Shown: positions 1 through 8,707, counted from the stretch's first letter. The stretch is DNA of 64,000 bases from Arthrobacter saudimassiliensis (GCA_900016675.1 LN483070.1:1364001-1428000), one strand, 5' to 3'. Notes: a model not told the origin generated them from the sequence alone. A program made the numbers and translations.

Positions 1-203
1 AACAGGTCGGCGCCGCAGGCCCGGCACTGATAGACGCCGGCGGTCTTGGTGTCCCAGTACTCGCCGGTGTAGGGCCGCTCGGTTCCGGCCTGCCGGAGCA
101 CCTGGTATTCCTGCGGGGTGAGTTCGGCCCGCCACTGCTCATCGGTCTTCCGCACGGCGGCGGTGGCGGCGGTGTCCTGGGGGGAGGTCTCGGGTGTGGT
201 CAT
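1..203 (-). CDS. msrB: Peptide-methionine (R)-S-oxide reductase MsrB, N-terminal part
   Basis: Only the first 67 residues are in the window; the gene continues past the left edge. MsrB reduces the R isomer of methionine sulfoxide in proteins, a cytosolic repair enzyme. The visible part has the family opening (DEQWRAELTPQEYQVLRQ, then the TERPYTGEYWD motif) and the first zinc-binding CxxC pair at Cys60 and Cys63. The catalytic cysteine lies beyond the edge and cannot be checked. Start is the ATG at 203, preceded by an acidic stretch of Thr/Ala typical of actinobacterial MsrB. It lies 14 bp downstream of the stress-type gene on the same strand, so the two may be co-transcribed. Confidence 0.93.
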   Translation of the reverse strand, partial: MTTPETSPQDTAATAAVRKTDEQWRAELTPQEYQVLRQAGTERPYTGEYWDTKTAGVYQCRACGADL

Positions 204-217
204 GACAGCGACAACGC

Positions 218-709
218 TTAAGCGTCGCCAATAAATCCCGAACCGGAATACAGGTGGAGGACCGGAATGTGCAGCCGTTCCTGGGCTTCATTTGCCCAGT
301 CGGTGCGCAGGGTGTCCTCCACCGCGTGCGGCGTCGTAATCACCACCGCCTGCCTGGCCCCGGTCCGGGCCGCGGCGTCGACGACGGCGGCCACCGGGTC
401 GCCGTCCACCACGGTGCCCCGGGCCTGAAGTCCGGCCTCGTGCAGCAGGCGCAGGCTCGCAGCCAGGTCCCGGCCCGCCTCGCGCTGCTGCTCGGCGGGC
501 CCCGGCCGGTCTGTCGAGAGGTTCCGGAATGCCTCGGCGAATTCCAGCAGGCTCAGCCTGTCGAGGAACTCCACCAGCAGGTTGCCGCCTGTTTCGGCGG
601 GCACCAGCAGCTCGAAGGCGGCCGGTTCCACCTCGGCGAGGGACGCCAGGTTGGCGACGTCCACGGAGTTCAGGGCCTCTTCGGTCAGCACAAGGATCGT
701 TCCGCTCAT
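218..709 (-). CDS. Universal-stress-type (USP-like) hypothetical protein, 163 aa
   Basis: A small soluble protein with an alpha/beta nucleotide-binding look: a hydrophobic first strand (GTILVLTEEAL), a central acidic/Arg helix region, and a C-terminal strand-helix (GARQAVVITTPHAVEDTLR) ending with a family-like PVLHLY strand. The order resembles one universal stress domain, but the canonical G-x2-G-x9-G-S/T ATP loop is not evident, so ligand binding is uncertain. ATG at 709 is chosen; an in-frame GTG at 715 would add two residues. It faces away from the alpha/beta hydrolase gene, with a shared 115 bp upstream region, and reads toward msrB. Confidence 0.6.
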   Translation of the reverse strand: MSGTILVLTEEALNSVDVANLASLAEVEPAAFELLVPAETGGNLLVEFLDRLSLLEFAEAFRNLSTDRPGPAEQQREAGRDLAASLRLLHEAGLQARGTVVDGDPVAAVVDAAARTGARQAVVITTPHAVEDTLRTDWANEAQERLHIPVLHLYSGSGFIGDA

Positions 710-824
710 GCGCACAGCCTAGTACCCGCCGCGTGCCCTCCCGGAGCGCGGAGGGAGCGAACCGGCGGCCGACACCGGCCTGCCGAAATGGGAACCCGCG
801 GCTGAAGGAGGGTAGAAAGGTTCC

Positions 825-2102
825 ATGGTTAACACTGCTCCCGCCGCCGGCCTGCAGGCCCCGGATCCCGTCTCGCCGACGTCCGCCCCCTGGATGCGCT
901 GGACCGCCCTGGGCGCCGGGGTCGGAGTGGCGGCTTCGACGGCCCTCCTGGCCGCCGCCAGCGGACTCGGCGTCTACTTCGCCCGCCAGGTCGTGACCCC
1001 CCGCCGGGTCCGCGACGAGAACCTCGACATCCTGGCCGTCACCACCTCCGCCGCGCACGGCCGCCAGGTCATCCTGCCGGCCAATGAGGAGACCACGGTG
1101 GACGGCACCTACAGCCTCTACTTCGACGGCGGTGCCGGGCACGCCCGGATCGGGGCGATCCGCTCCTACGTCCCGCGTGAAGGCACCGTCCAGCGCGACG
1201 TCGAGGAGGTCTACAGCGGAGACCTGGCCAAGGCCGTGCGCGGCTGGTGGAGCGGGTCCATCCATCCGAGCCCCGCGGCCGCCGGGTACCCCCAGCAGGA
1301 TGTGCTGATCCCGGTCGAGGGAGGCGAGGCGCCGGCGTGGCTGGTGCCGGCCGACGATGCAGACGCCTCCGGGACCGGTACCTGGGCCGTGATGGTGCAC
1401 GGCCGCGGCGCCGTCCGGGCAGAATGCATCCGCGGGGTGGGCGCGGCGCACGCCGCCGGCCTCACCAGCCTGCTCATCTCCTACCGCAACGACGGCGAAG
1501 CCCCCGACGCCGCCGACGGGCGCTACGGACTGGGGCTGACCGAATGGCAGGACGTCGAGGCGGCGATCCGCTACGCCCTCGAGCACGGCGCGCGCGACGT
1601 CGTGCTCTTTGGCTGGTCCATGGGCGGGGCCATCTGCCTGCAGGCGGCGGACCGGTCCGCGCTGGGCCGGTATGTCCGCGCCATGGTGCTGGACGGGCCG
1701 GTGGTCAACTGGGTCGACGTGCTGGCCTACCAGGCCCGCCTCAACAAGGTCCCCGTGCAGGCCGGGCGGCTGGGCCAGTGGCTGATCTCCAACCAGGCCG
1801 GGCGCACCCTCACCGGGCTGGCGGCCCCGCTGGACCTCAAGAGCATGGACTGGACGGCACGGGCCGACGAGGTGCGTACCCCCACCCTGATCCTGCACAG
1901 CGAGGACGACGACTTCGTTCCGGTCGGCCCGTCCGCCGAGCTGGCGCGGAAGAACCAGGAGGTGGTCACGCTGGAACGGTTCACCCGCGCCAGGCACACC
2001 AAGGAGTACAACGTGGACCCGCAGCGGTGGGAGCGGACCGTGCTGGCCTGGCTGGAACAGACCCTCGGCCGGACCAGGCACCCCGCGGAGCACCGCGCCT
2101 GA
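825..2102 (+). CDS. Membrane-anchored alpha/beta hydrolase, 425 aa
   Basis: Alpha/beta-hydrolase of unknown substrate. One N-terminal hydrophobic helix (residues about 28-50) should anchor it with the catalytic domain outside. The nucleophile elbow GWSMGGA carries Ser265; the acid is in the SEDDDFVP loop (Asp361-363) and the histidine is His391 (ARHTKEYN), so a complete Ser-Asp-His triad is visible. The oxyanion-type motif MVHGRGA lies near residue 190. The start ATG at 825 has a strong SD (GGAGG about 15 nt upstream, in aaggagggtagaaagg). Such proteins are usually called dienelactone-hydrolase or peptidase S9-like; nothing here decides the substrate. It stands alone between the divergent stress gene and the convergent TetR gene. 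Confidence 0.85.
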   Translation: MVNTAPAAGLQAPDPVSPTSAPWMRWTALGAGVGVAASTALLAAASGLGVYFARQVVTPRRVRDENLDILAVTTSAAHGRQVILPANEETTVDGTYSLYFDGGAGHARIGAIRSYVPREGTVQRDVEEVYSGDLAKAVRGWWSGSIHPSPAAAGYPQQDVLIPVEGGEAPAWLVPADDADASGTGTWAVMVHGRGAVRAECIRGVGAAHAAGLTSLLISYRNDGEAPDAADGRYGLGLTEWQDVEAAIRYALEHGARDVVLFGWSMGGAICLQAADRSALGRYVRAMVLDGPVVNWVDVLAYQARLNKVPVQAGRLGQWLISNQAGRTLTGLAAPLDLKSMDWTARADEVRTPTLILHSEDDDFVPVGPSAELARKNQEVVTLERFTRARHTKEYNVDPQRWERTVLAWLEQTLGRTRHPAEHRA

Positions 2103-2121
2103 GCGGCCGGGCGGCGCCGGG

Positions 2122-2700
2122 TCAGCCCGCGGCCGGAACCAGGGCCAGCGCGGCCCGCCGGGCGCGCCGGGCGGGGTCAGACGGCGCCCCGCGCAGCAGG
2201 CTGCTCAGCACTCCGTTGTAGAGCAGCAGCAGGGCCGCCGCCGCCGCTTCCGGGTCCGGGCAGCCGGCGTCTTCGGCCAGCCGGGCGAGCCGCCCGGTGA
2301 CGATCCGGGTGTCCTCGTAAAGCAGGTCCGCCACGGGATCCCGGACGCCGGGCGCGGCGGGGGGCCGTTCCGACGCGGTGGCGAGGAAGCAGCACCACTG
2401 CGTTTCGCCGGCCTCCGCCCGGAACGTGTCAACGGCGTCGAACACGGCCAGCAGGCGTTCCAGCGGCGAGGCCGCACGGGCCAGCGCCGCGTCCCAATGC
2501 TGCGTCCAGGCGGTCAGCCGACGGGCCAGGACATCCCGGAGCAGGTTCTCCTTGGACCCGAAGTGCTTGTAGAGCGTGACCACGCTGGTGCCGGCCAGGG
2601 AGGCCACCCGGTCCACCCCGGTGACGGCGATGCCCTCCTGGAAGAAGAGCCGCTCGGCGGCGTCGAGCAGGCGGCTGCGCGTTTGCTGGGGATCGGCCAT
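2122..2700 (-). CDS. TetR/AcrR family transcriptional regulator, 192 aa
   Basis: N-terminal helix-turn-helix at about residues 10-55 (LLDAAERLFFQEG... VDRVASLAGTSVVTLYKHFGSK) is textbook TetR; the C-terminal ligand domain contains the QWCCFLATASERPP segment common in regulators of the TetR_C_7 kind. It is divergent from the MFS gene with only 56 bp between starts, and that gap carries two copies of a TGTAACG-type palindrome, so it most likely represses both itself and the transporter until the transporter's substrate binds. The inducer is unknown. Confidence 0.93.
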   Translation of the reverse strand: MADPQQTRSRLLDAAERLFFQEGIAVTGVDRVASLAGTSVVTLYKHFGSKENLLRDVLARRLTAWTQHWDAALARAASPLERLLAVFDAVDTFRAEAGETQWCCFLATASERPPAAPGVRDPVADLLYEDTRIVTGRLARLAEDAGCPDPEAAAAALLLLYNGVLSSLLRGAPSDPARRARRAALALVPAAG

Positions 2701-2708
2701 GGCACTAG

Positions 2709-2741
2709 TGTAACGAGCGTTACAGTGAAACGATCGTTACA
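2709..2741. promoter_or_regulatory. Tandem TetR operators between regulator and MFS gene
   Basis: TGTAACGAGCGTTACA (2709-2724) is a perfect 7+7 inverted repeat around AG. TGAAACGATCGTTACA (2726-2741) is a near-copy with one arm mismatch. The 17 bp centre-to-centre spacing puts two dimers on adjacent faces of the DNA. They fill the gap between the two divergent starts (2700 and 2757) and the second copy abuts the SD of the MFS gene. Confidence 0.8.
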
Positions 2742-2756
2742 CGGAGGAGGTGCCGC

Positions 2757-3968
2757 ATGAAGCTGCCCGATCTGCGGGCCGGCAGTGGCTTGGGCGCCGC
2801 GCTGGCCGGAATGGCGCTGATCGCCGCCACGTACGGGATGGCCCGCTTCGGGGTGGGCCTGTTCGCGCCGCTGCTGGCCGCGGAGCGGCCACAGCTGGCC
2901 GGGGTGCTGGGCTGGGCCGCCGCGGCCCAGTTCTCCGCCTACTGCGTGGCCGCCGTCGTGGCCGCGCGGCTGGTGGACCGGCATCCACGGACCGGCCTGC
3001 TCCTGGCCGGGCTGACCGGCACGGCCGGATGCGTGGGCGTGGCACTGGCCTCGACCCCGGCCACCTTCGTGGCCGCGGTCCTGATCGGCGGCATGGGCGG
3101 CGGGTTCGCCTCGCCGGCGCTCGTGCCGATCATCGACGCGGTTGTGGCACCCGCGGCTTCGGCCACGGCGCAGTCGGTGGTGAACGCCGGCACGGCGGTG
3201 GGGGTCATCGGCGCGGGGCTGACCGCCTTCGCCGCGGCTTCGATCGGCCCGGCCTGGGCGGTGATGGCGCTGATCTGCGCGGCCACCACTGCTGCCGCCT
3301 GGTATCCGGTCCGCCACGCGGACCTGGCCCGCAGGCCGACCCCGGCCTCCGGGCACGGCGCGACGTCCTCCTCCCCGGAGGGATGGAAGGCACTGGTGCA
3401 GCCGGGGATCGCCGCCGTCGTCGCCGGCATCGGCTCGGCGCTGATCTGGACTTTCGGCCCCCTGCTGGTCACCGAGGCGGGCGCGGTGGCTGCCGGGCGG
3501 ACCGGCTGGCTCTGGATAGCACTGGGCGCCGGCGGTTTCCTCGGCGCCCTGGCGGGCACGCTCGTGCGACGGACCGGACGCCGACCCGGCTGGCTCATCT
3601 GCGCCGCCGCGCTGGCCGCAGCCAACGCGGCCCTGGCGGTGGCCGTGTCCGCCGGGAACGCCTGGGCCGCCTACGCGGCGATGGCGGTGTTCGGCGCCGG
3701 CTACATGGGGCTGTCCGCGGTGCTGATCCTGTGGGCCCGTCAGGTCCGCCGGAACGATCCGGGAGCCGGCACGTCCATCCTCTTCATTGCGCTGGCGGTG
3801 GGGCAGGCGCTGGGTTCGGCGGGCTTCGGCGTGGTCCGGGACCAGCTGCCGCCGGTACTGCTGGCCGGGCTGGCCGCAGGACTGTGCCTGGCCGGGGGGC
3901 TGTCGGCGATACGGCGGGCAGGACGCCGCGGCGGAGCGGAACGGCCGGCTCCGGCTCCGGCGTCATGA
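2757..3968 (+). CDS. MFS transporter (YbfB/CynX-like), 403 aa
   Basis: About twelve hydrophobic segments span the whole protein. The start region MALIAATYGMARFGVGLFAPLL has the pattern of the YbfB/YjiJ and cyanate-type MFS families; a short charged loop after helix 6 (residues about 185-205) divides the two halves. Likely a proton-coupled exporter or importer of a small molecule in the cytoplasmic membrane; the substrate is not deducible. ATG at 2757 follows GGAGGAGG. Control by the divergent TetR gene through the operators at 2709-2741 is inferred. The Gly/Ala-rich C-terminus ends in a short basic and Pro tail. Confidence 0.88.
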   Translation: MKLPDLRAGSGLGAALAGMALIAATYGMARFGVGLFAPLLAAERPQLAGVLGWAAAAQFSAYCVAAVVAARLVDRHPRTGLLLAGLTGTAGCVGVALASTPATFVAAVLIGGMGGGFASPALVPIIDAVVAPAASATAQSVVNAGTAVGVIGAGLTAFAAASIGPAWAVMALICAATTAAAWYPVRHADLARRPTPASGHGATSSSPEGWKALVQPGIAAVVAGIGSALIWTFGPLLVTEAGAVAAGRTGWLWIALGAGGFLGALAGTLVRRTGRRPGWLICAAALAAANAALAVAVSAGNAWAAYAAMAVFGAGYMGLSAVLILWARQVRRNDPGAGTSILFIALAVGQALGSAGFGVVRDQLPPVLLAGLAAGLCLAGGLSAIRRAGRRGGAERPAPAPAS

Positions 3969-4079
3969 CCGGCGACCGCCCGGCCGGAGAAACGGCCGGG
4001 CGAACGGCCGCGACGTCCGTGCGGTTCGGGACAGGGCCGGCCTAGCCGGTCTCCGGCAGGCCCGGGGAAACGCCGTCGG

Positions 4080-4574
4080 TCAGCGCAGGACGGCTATGTC
4101 GCCGGTCCGGGCGCCGGTCAGCCGGACCAGGTCGGCAGGCGCCAGGGTGATCTCGAAACCCCGCCGCCCGCCGGAGACGTTGATGCTCTCCAGCTCCAGG
4201 GCGGCGGCATGCAGGCCGGCCGGAGACGCGTGCTTCTGCCCGAGCGGGGAGATCCCGCCGACCACATAGCCGGTACGCCGCTCGGCGTCCGCCGCGGCGG
4301 CCATGGCGGCGCGCCGGCCGCCCATCAGGGCCGCGAACCGTTTCAGGTCCAGGGTGGCGGCAACCGGGATCATCGCCACGGCCAGCTGGCCGTCGACGGA
4401 GACCATCAGCGTCTTGTAGACCTGTTCCGGCGGCAGCCCCAGCTTCTCCGCAGCCTCCAGGCCGTAGGAGGCGGCGGAGGCGTCATGGCCGTAGGACGAC
4501 GTGCGGTAGGGGACCCCCGCGGCGTCGAGGGCCCGGGTGGCCGGCGTCGCGCTGCCCTGCTGTTTCCGGGCCAC
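4080..4574 (-). CDS. ybaK: YbaK/EbsC-type aminoacyl-tRNA deacylase, 164 aa
   Basis: Trans-editing enzyme that hydrolyses Cys-tRNA(Pro) in the cytosol. Recognised from the YbaK landmarks: N-terminal TPATRALDAAGVPY, YGLEAAEKLGLPPEQVYKTL, and the GYVVGGISPLGQK signature near residues 110-122. Length matches the family (about 160). It ends with Leu-Arg, and sits 4 bp after sufE on the same strand, so sseA, sufE and ybaK form one minus-strand unit. Specificity for cysteine versus another residue cannot be proved from sequence. Confidence 0.93.
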   Translation of the reverse strand: MARKQQGSATPATRALDAAGVPYRTSSYGHDASAASYGLEAAEKLGLPPEQVYKTLMVSVDGQLAVAMIPVAATLDLKRFAALMGGRRAAMAAAADAERRTGYVVGGISPLGQKHASPAGLHAAALELESINVSGGRRGFEITLAPADLVRLTGARTGDIAVLR

Positions 4575-4578
4575 CGGC

Positions 4579-5052
4579 TCAGCCCTCCGCCGCGACCCGC
4601 GGATCCTGCGCCAGCCGGCGCTTGATCCGGCCCAGCATGGCGGCCATTCCGCGCATCCGGAGCGGGGTGATGGCCCGGGTCAGGCCGAGCCGGTCCGGCA
4701 CATCGGCGGGCACGGCGAGGATCTGCGCCGCGGGCAGGCCGTTGAGGCCCTCATGCAGCACCCCGGCGAACCCGCGGGTGGTCGGTGCCTCGGGCGGAGC
4801 GGAGAAGTACAGCTGCACCGTCTGCTCGGGGTCATCGGCCACGTCCAGGCTGAGGAACACCGGCGACTGGCACTCCACCACCTGCTCCATCAGCTCCGGG
4901 CGGTCCGCCACGGCCGCCGGCGGATCAGGCAGCGAACGGGAGAACTCCAGCAGCAGTTCCAGCCGTTCCTGCTCGCTCATCGCCTGGAAGTCCTCGATGA
5001 TGTCGGCCAGCTGCGCCGGAAGGGTGCTGCCGGAGGTGTCGGTGCCAGTCAA
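4579..5052 (-). CDS. sufE: SufE family sulfur-acceptor protein, 157 aa
   Basis: SufE proteins take persulfide sulfur from the cysteine desulfurase and pass it to iron-sulfur assembly. The family order is visible: ADIIEDFQAMSEQERLELLLEF at the start, then the VVECQSPVFL motif with Cys61 as the persulfide-carrying residue, and the C-terminal LGLTRAITPLRMRGM helix. The reading frame has no ATG; TTG at 5052 is the best start, just upstream of which an in-frame ATT and then the stop of the preceding frame occur. It follows sseA by 45 bp, pairing a rhodanese with a sulfur acceptor. Confidence 0.92.
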   Translation of the reverse strand: MTGTDTSGSTLPAQLADIIEDFQAMSEQERLELLLEFSRSLPDPPAAVADRPELMEQVVECQSPVFLSLDVADDPEQTVQLYFSAPPEAPTTRGFAGVLHEGLNGLPAAQILAVPADVPDRLGLTRAITPLRMRGMAAMLGRIKRRLAQDPRVAAEG

Positions 5053-5097
5053 TGGTTCGCCTTTGCTCTCGTCGTCAATGCTGCGGGGCCGCCCGCC

Positions 5098-6003
5098 TCA
5101 GCGGCGTTCCGGCGCCTGGCCCGGCTCGCTGCCGGAGGCGATCGGCACGCGCACCGCGTTGCCCCATTCGGTCCAGGAGCCGTCATAGTTCCGGACGTTC
5201 TCGAAGCCCAGCAGGTGCTTCAGCACGAACCAGGTATGGCTGGAACGCTCGCCGATGCGGCAGTAGGCCACGACGTCGTCGCCCTCCTGCAGCCCGGCTT
5301 CCTCGCGGTAGAGCGCCTCCAGTTCTTCGCGGGTACGGAACGTGCCGTCCTCGGCGGCGGCCTTGCCCCAGGGGACGGATACCGCGGTGGGGATGTGGCC
5401 GCCCTTCATGGCGCCCTCATCCATGTAGTCCGGCATATGGGTGCGTTCGCCGGTGTACTCGGCGGGGGAGCGCACGTCCACCAGCGGGCCCTTGCCCAGG
5501 TGGTCGAGGACGTCGGGCAGGAACGCGCGGACCGCGGCGTCGTTGCACTCGACGACGGGGTAGTCGGAGCGGGCCGGGGCGGGCCGCTCCGTGCTCAGCT
5601 CCCGGCCCTCGGCGATCCACTTGTCCCGGCCGCCGTCCAGCAGCCGGACGTCCTCGTGGCCGAACAGGGTGAAGACCCACAGGGCGTAGGCGGCCCACCA
5701 GTTGCTCTTGTCGCCGTAGATGACCACGGTGGTGTCGCGGCTGATGCCCAGCCGGGACATCAGCTCGGCGAAGGCCGGGCCGTCGACGAAGTCACGGGTG
5801 AGCGGATCGTTGAGGTCGGTGTGCCAGTCGATCTTCAGCGCCCCGGGGATGTGTCCGGTTTCGTAGAGGAGGATGTCCTCGTTGGACTCCAGCACCACCA
5901 GGCCCGCTTCGCCGGCATGGTCGGCCAGCCACTGGGTGGAAACCAGCCGGTCGGGGTGTGCGTAGCCGGCGAACTTGGGGTGGGGATCTGCGGCTGCAGC
6001 CAT
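5098..6003 (-). CDS. sseA: Thiosulfate/3-mercaptopyruvate sulfurtransferase, 301 aa
   Basis: Two-domain rhodanese that transfers sulfane sulfur to cyanide or thiols. N-terminal inactive domain: VSTQWLADH... [10 protein letters not shown] ... [14 protein letters not shown]-terminal domain: [13 protein letters not shown] and the active loop CRIGERSS with Cys248. Loops starting CRIGERS are typical of actinobacterial thiosulfate sulfurtransferases. ATG at 6003 is chosen because it follows GGAAAGAGG at good spacing and gives the usual start [17 protein letters not shown]; the frame stays open upstream but that part is unlike the family. First gene of the sseA-sufE-ybaK unit. Confidence 0.95.
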   Translation of the reverse strand: MAAAADPHPKFAGYAHPDRLVSTQWLADHAGEAGLVVLESNEDILLYETGHIPGALKIDWHTDLNDPLTRDFVDGPAFAELMSRLGISRDTTVVIYGDKSNWWAAYALWVFTLFGHEDVRLLDGGRDKWIAEGRELSTERPAPARSDYPVVECNDAAVRAFLPDVLDHLGKGPLVDVRSPAEYTGERTHMPDYMDEGAMKGGHIPTAVSVPWGKAAAEDGTFRTREELEALYREEAGLQEGDDVVAYCRIGERSSHTWFVLKHLLGFENVRNYDGSWTEWGNAVRVPIASGSEPGQAPERR

Positions 6004-6171
6004 GGTGCGGTGCCTCTTTCCTGCAGGGTGATAAAGCGGACGGATCTTTCCTAAGCCTAACGAAGCCCGCCGCAGGAAACTTCCCCGGGCGCAGGCCGGC
6101 GCCCCGATATACTCGCCGTGCGCCCGGCAAGCCGCCGGGGCGCTCCGCCGATCCACACCCGAGGGGACCGC

Positions 6172-6864
6172 ATGTCATCCGAAAAGCCGACCAGCCAGCC
6201 CGGAGCAGGGGACGCCGAGCCGCAGGGTTCCGGCCGGGAGGCGGGGCTTCCCCACCAGGCAGGGGGCCAGGGCCGGGATCCGTACGCGTTCGACGCGCCG
6301 GCGCCGGCATCGGGGGACGATTCCTTCACCGCCGACCCCTTCACCGCCGACCCCTTCACCGCGGACGGTGAACGGCAGCAGGCCGCTCCCGGACCCCACG
6401 GCGGGGAGGTCCCCGGACAGCATGGATACGACCGGCAGGTTCCGCCGAATCCGTACGGCCAGCCGGGCTGGGAAAGCGGACAGCAGATACCCCCGGGCTC
6501 CTACGGGCAGACAGGGCAGGGCTGGCAGGCGCCGCCGAACCCGTACGGGCAGGCCCCCTACGGGCAGCAGGTCCCGCCGAATCCGTACGCCGGCGGCTAT
6601 TACCCCGCCTACGGGGAACAGAAGTCGAAGATCCTCGCCGGCCTGCTCGGCATCTTCCTCGGCGGGCTCGGCATCCACCGCTTCTACCTGGGCCACACCA
6701 ACATCGGCCTGGTCCAGCTGCTGGGCAGCCTGGTCGGCGGGATCCTGACCCTGGGCCTGGCCAGCTTCGGCATGGCCGTCTGGGGTTTCGTCGAAGGCAT
6801 CATGATCCTCTGCGGGGCTGAGTCGTTCCGCCGGGACGCCAGGGGTATTCCGCTGCGCGATTAG
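6172..6864 (+). CDS. TM2 domain protein with Pro/Tyr/Gly-rich head, 230 aa
   Basis: The C-terminal 67 residues (from about 151) form a TM2 domain: [24 protein letters not shown], then two hydrophobic helices joined by a short loop, ending in a conserved FVEGI. TM2 proteins are membrane proteins of unknown biochemical role. The head is disordered: a three-fold FTADP repeat at residues about 52-66 and several PPNPYGQ units. ATG at 6172 follows GAGGGGACC. Single gene, read from a short promoter region divergent from sseA. Confidence 0.88.
   Translation: MSSEKPTSQPGAGDAEPQGSGREAGLPHQAGGQGRDPYAFDAPAPASGDDSFTADPFTADPFTADGERQQAAPGPHGGEVPGQHGYDRQVPPNPYGQPGWESGQQIPPGSYGQTGQGWQAPPNPYGQAPYGQQVPPNPYAGGYYPAYGEQKSKILAGLLGIFLGGLGIHRFYLGHTNIGLVQLLGSLVGGILTLGLASFGMAVWGFVEGIMILCGAESFRRDARGIPLRD
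6323..6367 (+). repeat. Three tandem 15-bp units in the TM2 gene
   Basis: CCTTCACCGCCGACC occurs at 6323-6337 and 6338-6352, with a diverged third copy at 6353-6367. The unit length keeps frame and encodes FTADP repeats in the disordered head, so copy number can change without breaking the gene. Confidence 0.85.
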
Positions 6865-7014
6865 CGCCGCCGCGCCGTCCGGCCCGCTCCGCCGCCTTTT
6901 CATGAACGCGCCGGGGCGGGCCGGTTGGCGTATTGTGGGCCGGTGGCGTTTGTGCCGGGGACAAACCGGCCGGCCGCACAGGATTACTGCTAACGGATGG
7001 ACGGGTATTTAGCT

Positions 7015-8055
7015 GTGGCACAAGTGGAGCACCTTGCAGAGCGGACTCCCCAGGTATCGGTCGATGAACTGCTGAAGGGGTTCCACCCTTCCCCGCGCTT
7101 CGGTGAGGTTTCCTTCGACAGCTACCGTCCGGATCCCGCCCAGCCCTCGCAGGCGCAGGCCGTGGAGGCGATGCGCAGCTTCGGCGAGGCCGCGGGACGC
7201 CCGGCGGCCTCCGGCCTGCGCCGCCTGTTCGGCGGCGGAAAGCGGGCCGACACCAAGGCCGGCCTGTACCTGGACGGCGGCTTCGGCGTCGGCAAGACCC
7301 ACCTGCTGGCCTCGCTCTGGCACTCGGTTGACGGTCAGAAGGCGTTCGGCACCTTCGTGGAATACACGAACCTCGTGGGCGCGCTGTCCTTCCGCAAAAC
7401 CGTGGAGGCGCTGAGCACCTACAAGCTGGTCTGCATTGACGAGTTCGAGCTGGATGACCCGGGGGACACCGTCCTGATGTCCCGGCTCATGCGGGAACTG
7501 GCCGACGCCGGGGTCAAGCTGGCGGCGACGTCCAACACACTGCCCGGATCCTTGGGCGAGGGGCGGTTCGCCGCCGTCGACTTCCAGCGGGAAATCCAGG
7601 TCCTGGCGGACCAGTTCGACGTCATCCGCATCGACGGCGAGGACTACCGGCACCGCGGACTGCCGCAGTCACCGGACCCGCTGCCCGACGACGAGCTGGA
7701 CCAGCGCATGGAGGCGGAGTTCTCCGGCCGCACGGTCGCGATGGACGAGTTCTCCGAGCTGGTCGCGCATCTGGCGGACGTGCACCCCAGCCGCTACCGG
7801 CAGCTGATCGACGGCATCGACGCCGTGGTGTGGCGCAATGTCGAAACGATCACCGAACAGTCCGTGGCCCTGCGCTTTGTGGTGCTCGCGGACCGGCTCT
7901 ACGACAAGGACGTGCCGATCCTCGCGAGCGGCGTCCCGTTCGACAGCCTGTTCACCAAGGAGATGATGGCGGGCGGCTACATGAAGAAGTACTTCCGCGC
8001 GGTCTCCCGCCTGACCGCCCTGGCCCGGGAAGGCCAGACCGGAGAAGCCTCCTAG
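7015..8055 (+). CDS. zapE: Cell division ATPase ZapE (AFG1-like), 346 aa
   Basis: AFG1/ZapE AAA-type ATPase; in E. coli it acts on FtsZ rings. Walker A GGFGVGKT with Lys94, Walker B CIDEFELDD with Asp142-Glu143, and the conserved RLMRELADAGVKLAATSNT sensor region are present; the C-terminus matches the family (LYDKDVPI... FTKEMMAGGYMKKYFRAVSRL). Length is normal. GTG at 7015 is chosen (MAQVEHLAERTP fits the actinobacterial family); an in-frame ATG at 6997 would add six residues. A strong hairpin terminator follows at 8090. Confidence 0.92.
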   Translation: MAQVEHLAERTPQVSVDELLKGFHPSPRFGEVSFDSYRPDPAQPSQAQAVEAMRSFGEAAGRPAASGLRRLFGGGKRADTKAGLYLDGGFGVGKTHLLASLWHSVDGQKAFGTFVEYTNLVGALSFRKTVEALSTYKLVCIDEFELDDPGDTVLMSRLMRELADAGVKLAATSNTLPGSLGEGRFAAVDFQREIQVLADQFDVIRIDGEDYRHRGLPQSPDPLPDDELDQRMEAEFSGRTVAMDEFSELVAHLADVHPSRYRQLIDGIDAVVWRNVETITEQSVALRFVVLADRLYDKDVPILASGVPFDSLFTKEMMAGGYMKKYFRAVSRLTALAREGQTGEAS

Positions 8056-8089
8056 AAATCCGGGCCATTACGGACCCGGCGCATGACAA

Positions 8090-8124
8090 AGGCCCCTGAC
8101 CCGCCGATGGCGGGGCAGGGGCCT
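8090..8124. terminator. Intrinsic terminator between convergent zapE and the antitoxin gene
   Basis: AGGCCCCTG and CAGGGGCCT pair perfectly, continued by CCCGCC/GGCGGG around a GAT loop. A-rich on the left and CTTTGT on the right, so it can serve both converging genes. Confidence 0.85.
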
Positions 8125-8142
8125 CTTTGTCGGGCTCCGGGC

Positions 8143-8400
8143 CTATCCGGCCGGAGGTGTCTGTGAAGGACCGCCGTCCTGGTCTCCGCGGCGGTCGCGT
8201 TCAACGCGGTCCACCATGCTGGAGGCCTTGTGGCGGACGCCCTCGATCTTGTCGGTGTACTTGCCGCCCGTCTTCTGGTCGACGAAGCTGCCGGCGTGAC
8301 CAATGCCGTCCTTGATGCGGCCGGAGTTCTGGCTGACCAGCCCCGCCGCCTTGTCCTTCAGCTCTCCGGTCCTGCCCTTGAGCTCGTCAAATATAGACAC
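8143..8400 (-). CDS. MT0933-type antitoxin-like small protein, 85 aa
   Basis: Matches the MT0933/Rv0909 antitoxin family as I recall it: MSIFDELKGRTGELKDKAAGLV start, then a helical QNSGRIKDGIGHAGSFVDQKTGGKYTDKI core and a polar tail. The GTG start at 8400 has a near-perfect SD (GGGAGGTGATCC). No toxin gene is adjacent: neighbours are zapE and the tRNA cluster, so it is an orphan member, as many of these are. It may not act as an antitoxin at all. Confidence 0.8.
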   Translation of the reverse strand: MSIFDELKGRTGELKDKAAGLVSQNSGRIKDGIGHAGSFVDQKTGGKYTDKIEGVRHKASSMVDRVERDRRGDQDGGPSQTPPAG

Positions 8401-8605
8401 GGATCACCTCCCTTCGCCGGGGAAACCCGTTCGTTTCCCGTTCGGTTCCATGGTAGATCCGTGCCGCAGGGCAGCCAAGGGCTTCAGTCCAGAGCTGAAA
8501 ACGGCCCGCCGCCGGCCGGGAACGGTGTGCACCCGCGCAGGGGGAGGGAGAGAAGCGACGGTTAAACACCGATGGGACCGGGGTATCCCGGTCCCATCGG
8601 AGACG
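8401..8605. other. Intergenic region between antitoxin gene and tRNA cluster
   Basis: About 200 bp. It holds the SD and promoter region of the minus-strand antitoxin gene and the 3' trailer of the minus-strand tRNA cluster, including the inverted pair gggaccggggtatcccggtccca (around 8572-8596), a likely terminator of the tRNA transcript. No gene seen. Confidence 0.6.
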
Positions 8606-8608
8606 TGG

Positions 8609-8682
8609 AGCGGACGACGGGATTCGAACCCGCGACATCCACCTTGGCAAGGTGGTGCTCTAGCCAGCTGAGCTACGTCCGC
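8609..8682 (-). tRNA. tRNA-Gly(GCC), copy 1
   Basis: Cloverleaf folds with acceptor GCGGACG/CGTCCGC, anticodon loop TTGCCAA (anticodon GCC) and the TTCGAATC T loop. This copy alone of the three Gly copies is followed by an encoded CCA (8606-8608). Confidence 0.97.
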
Positions 8683-8707
8683 AGAAAGAAACAGTCGAGA
8701 CTGTCCG

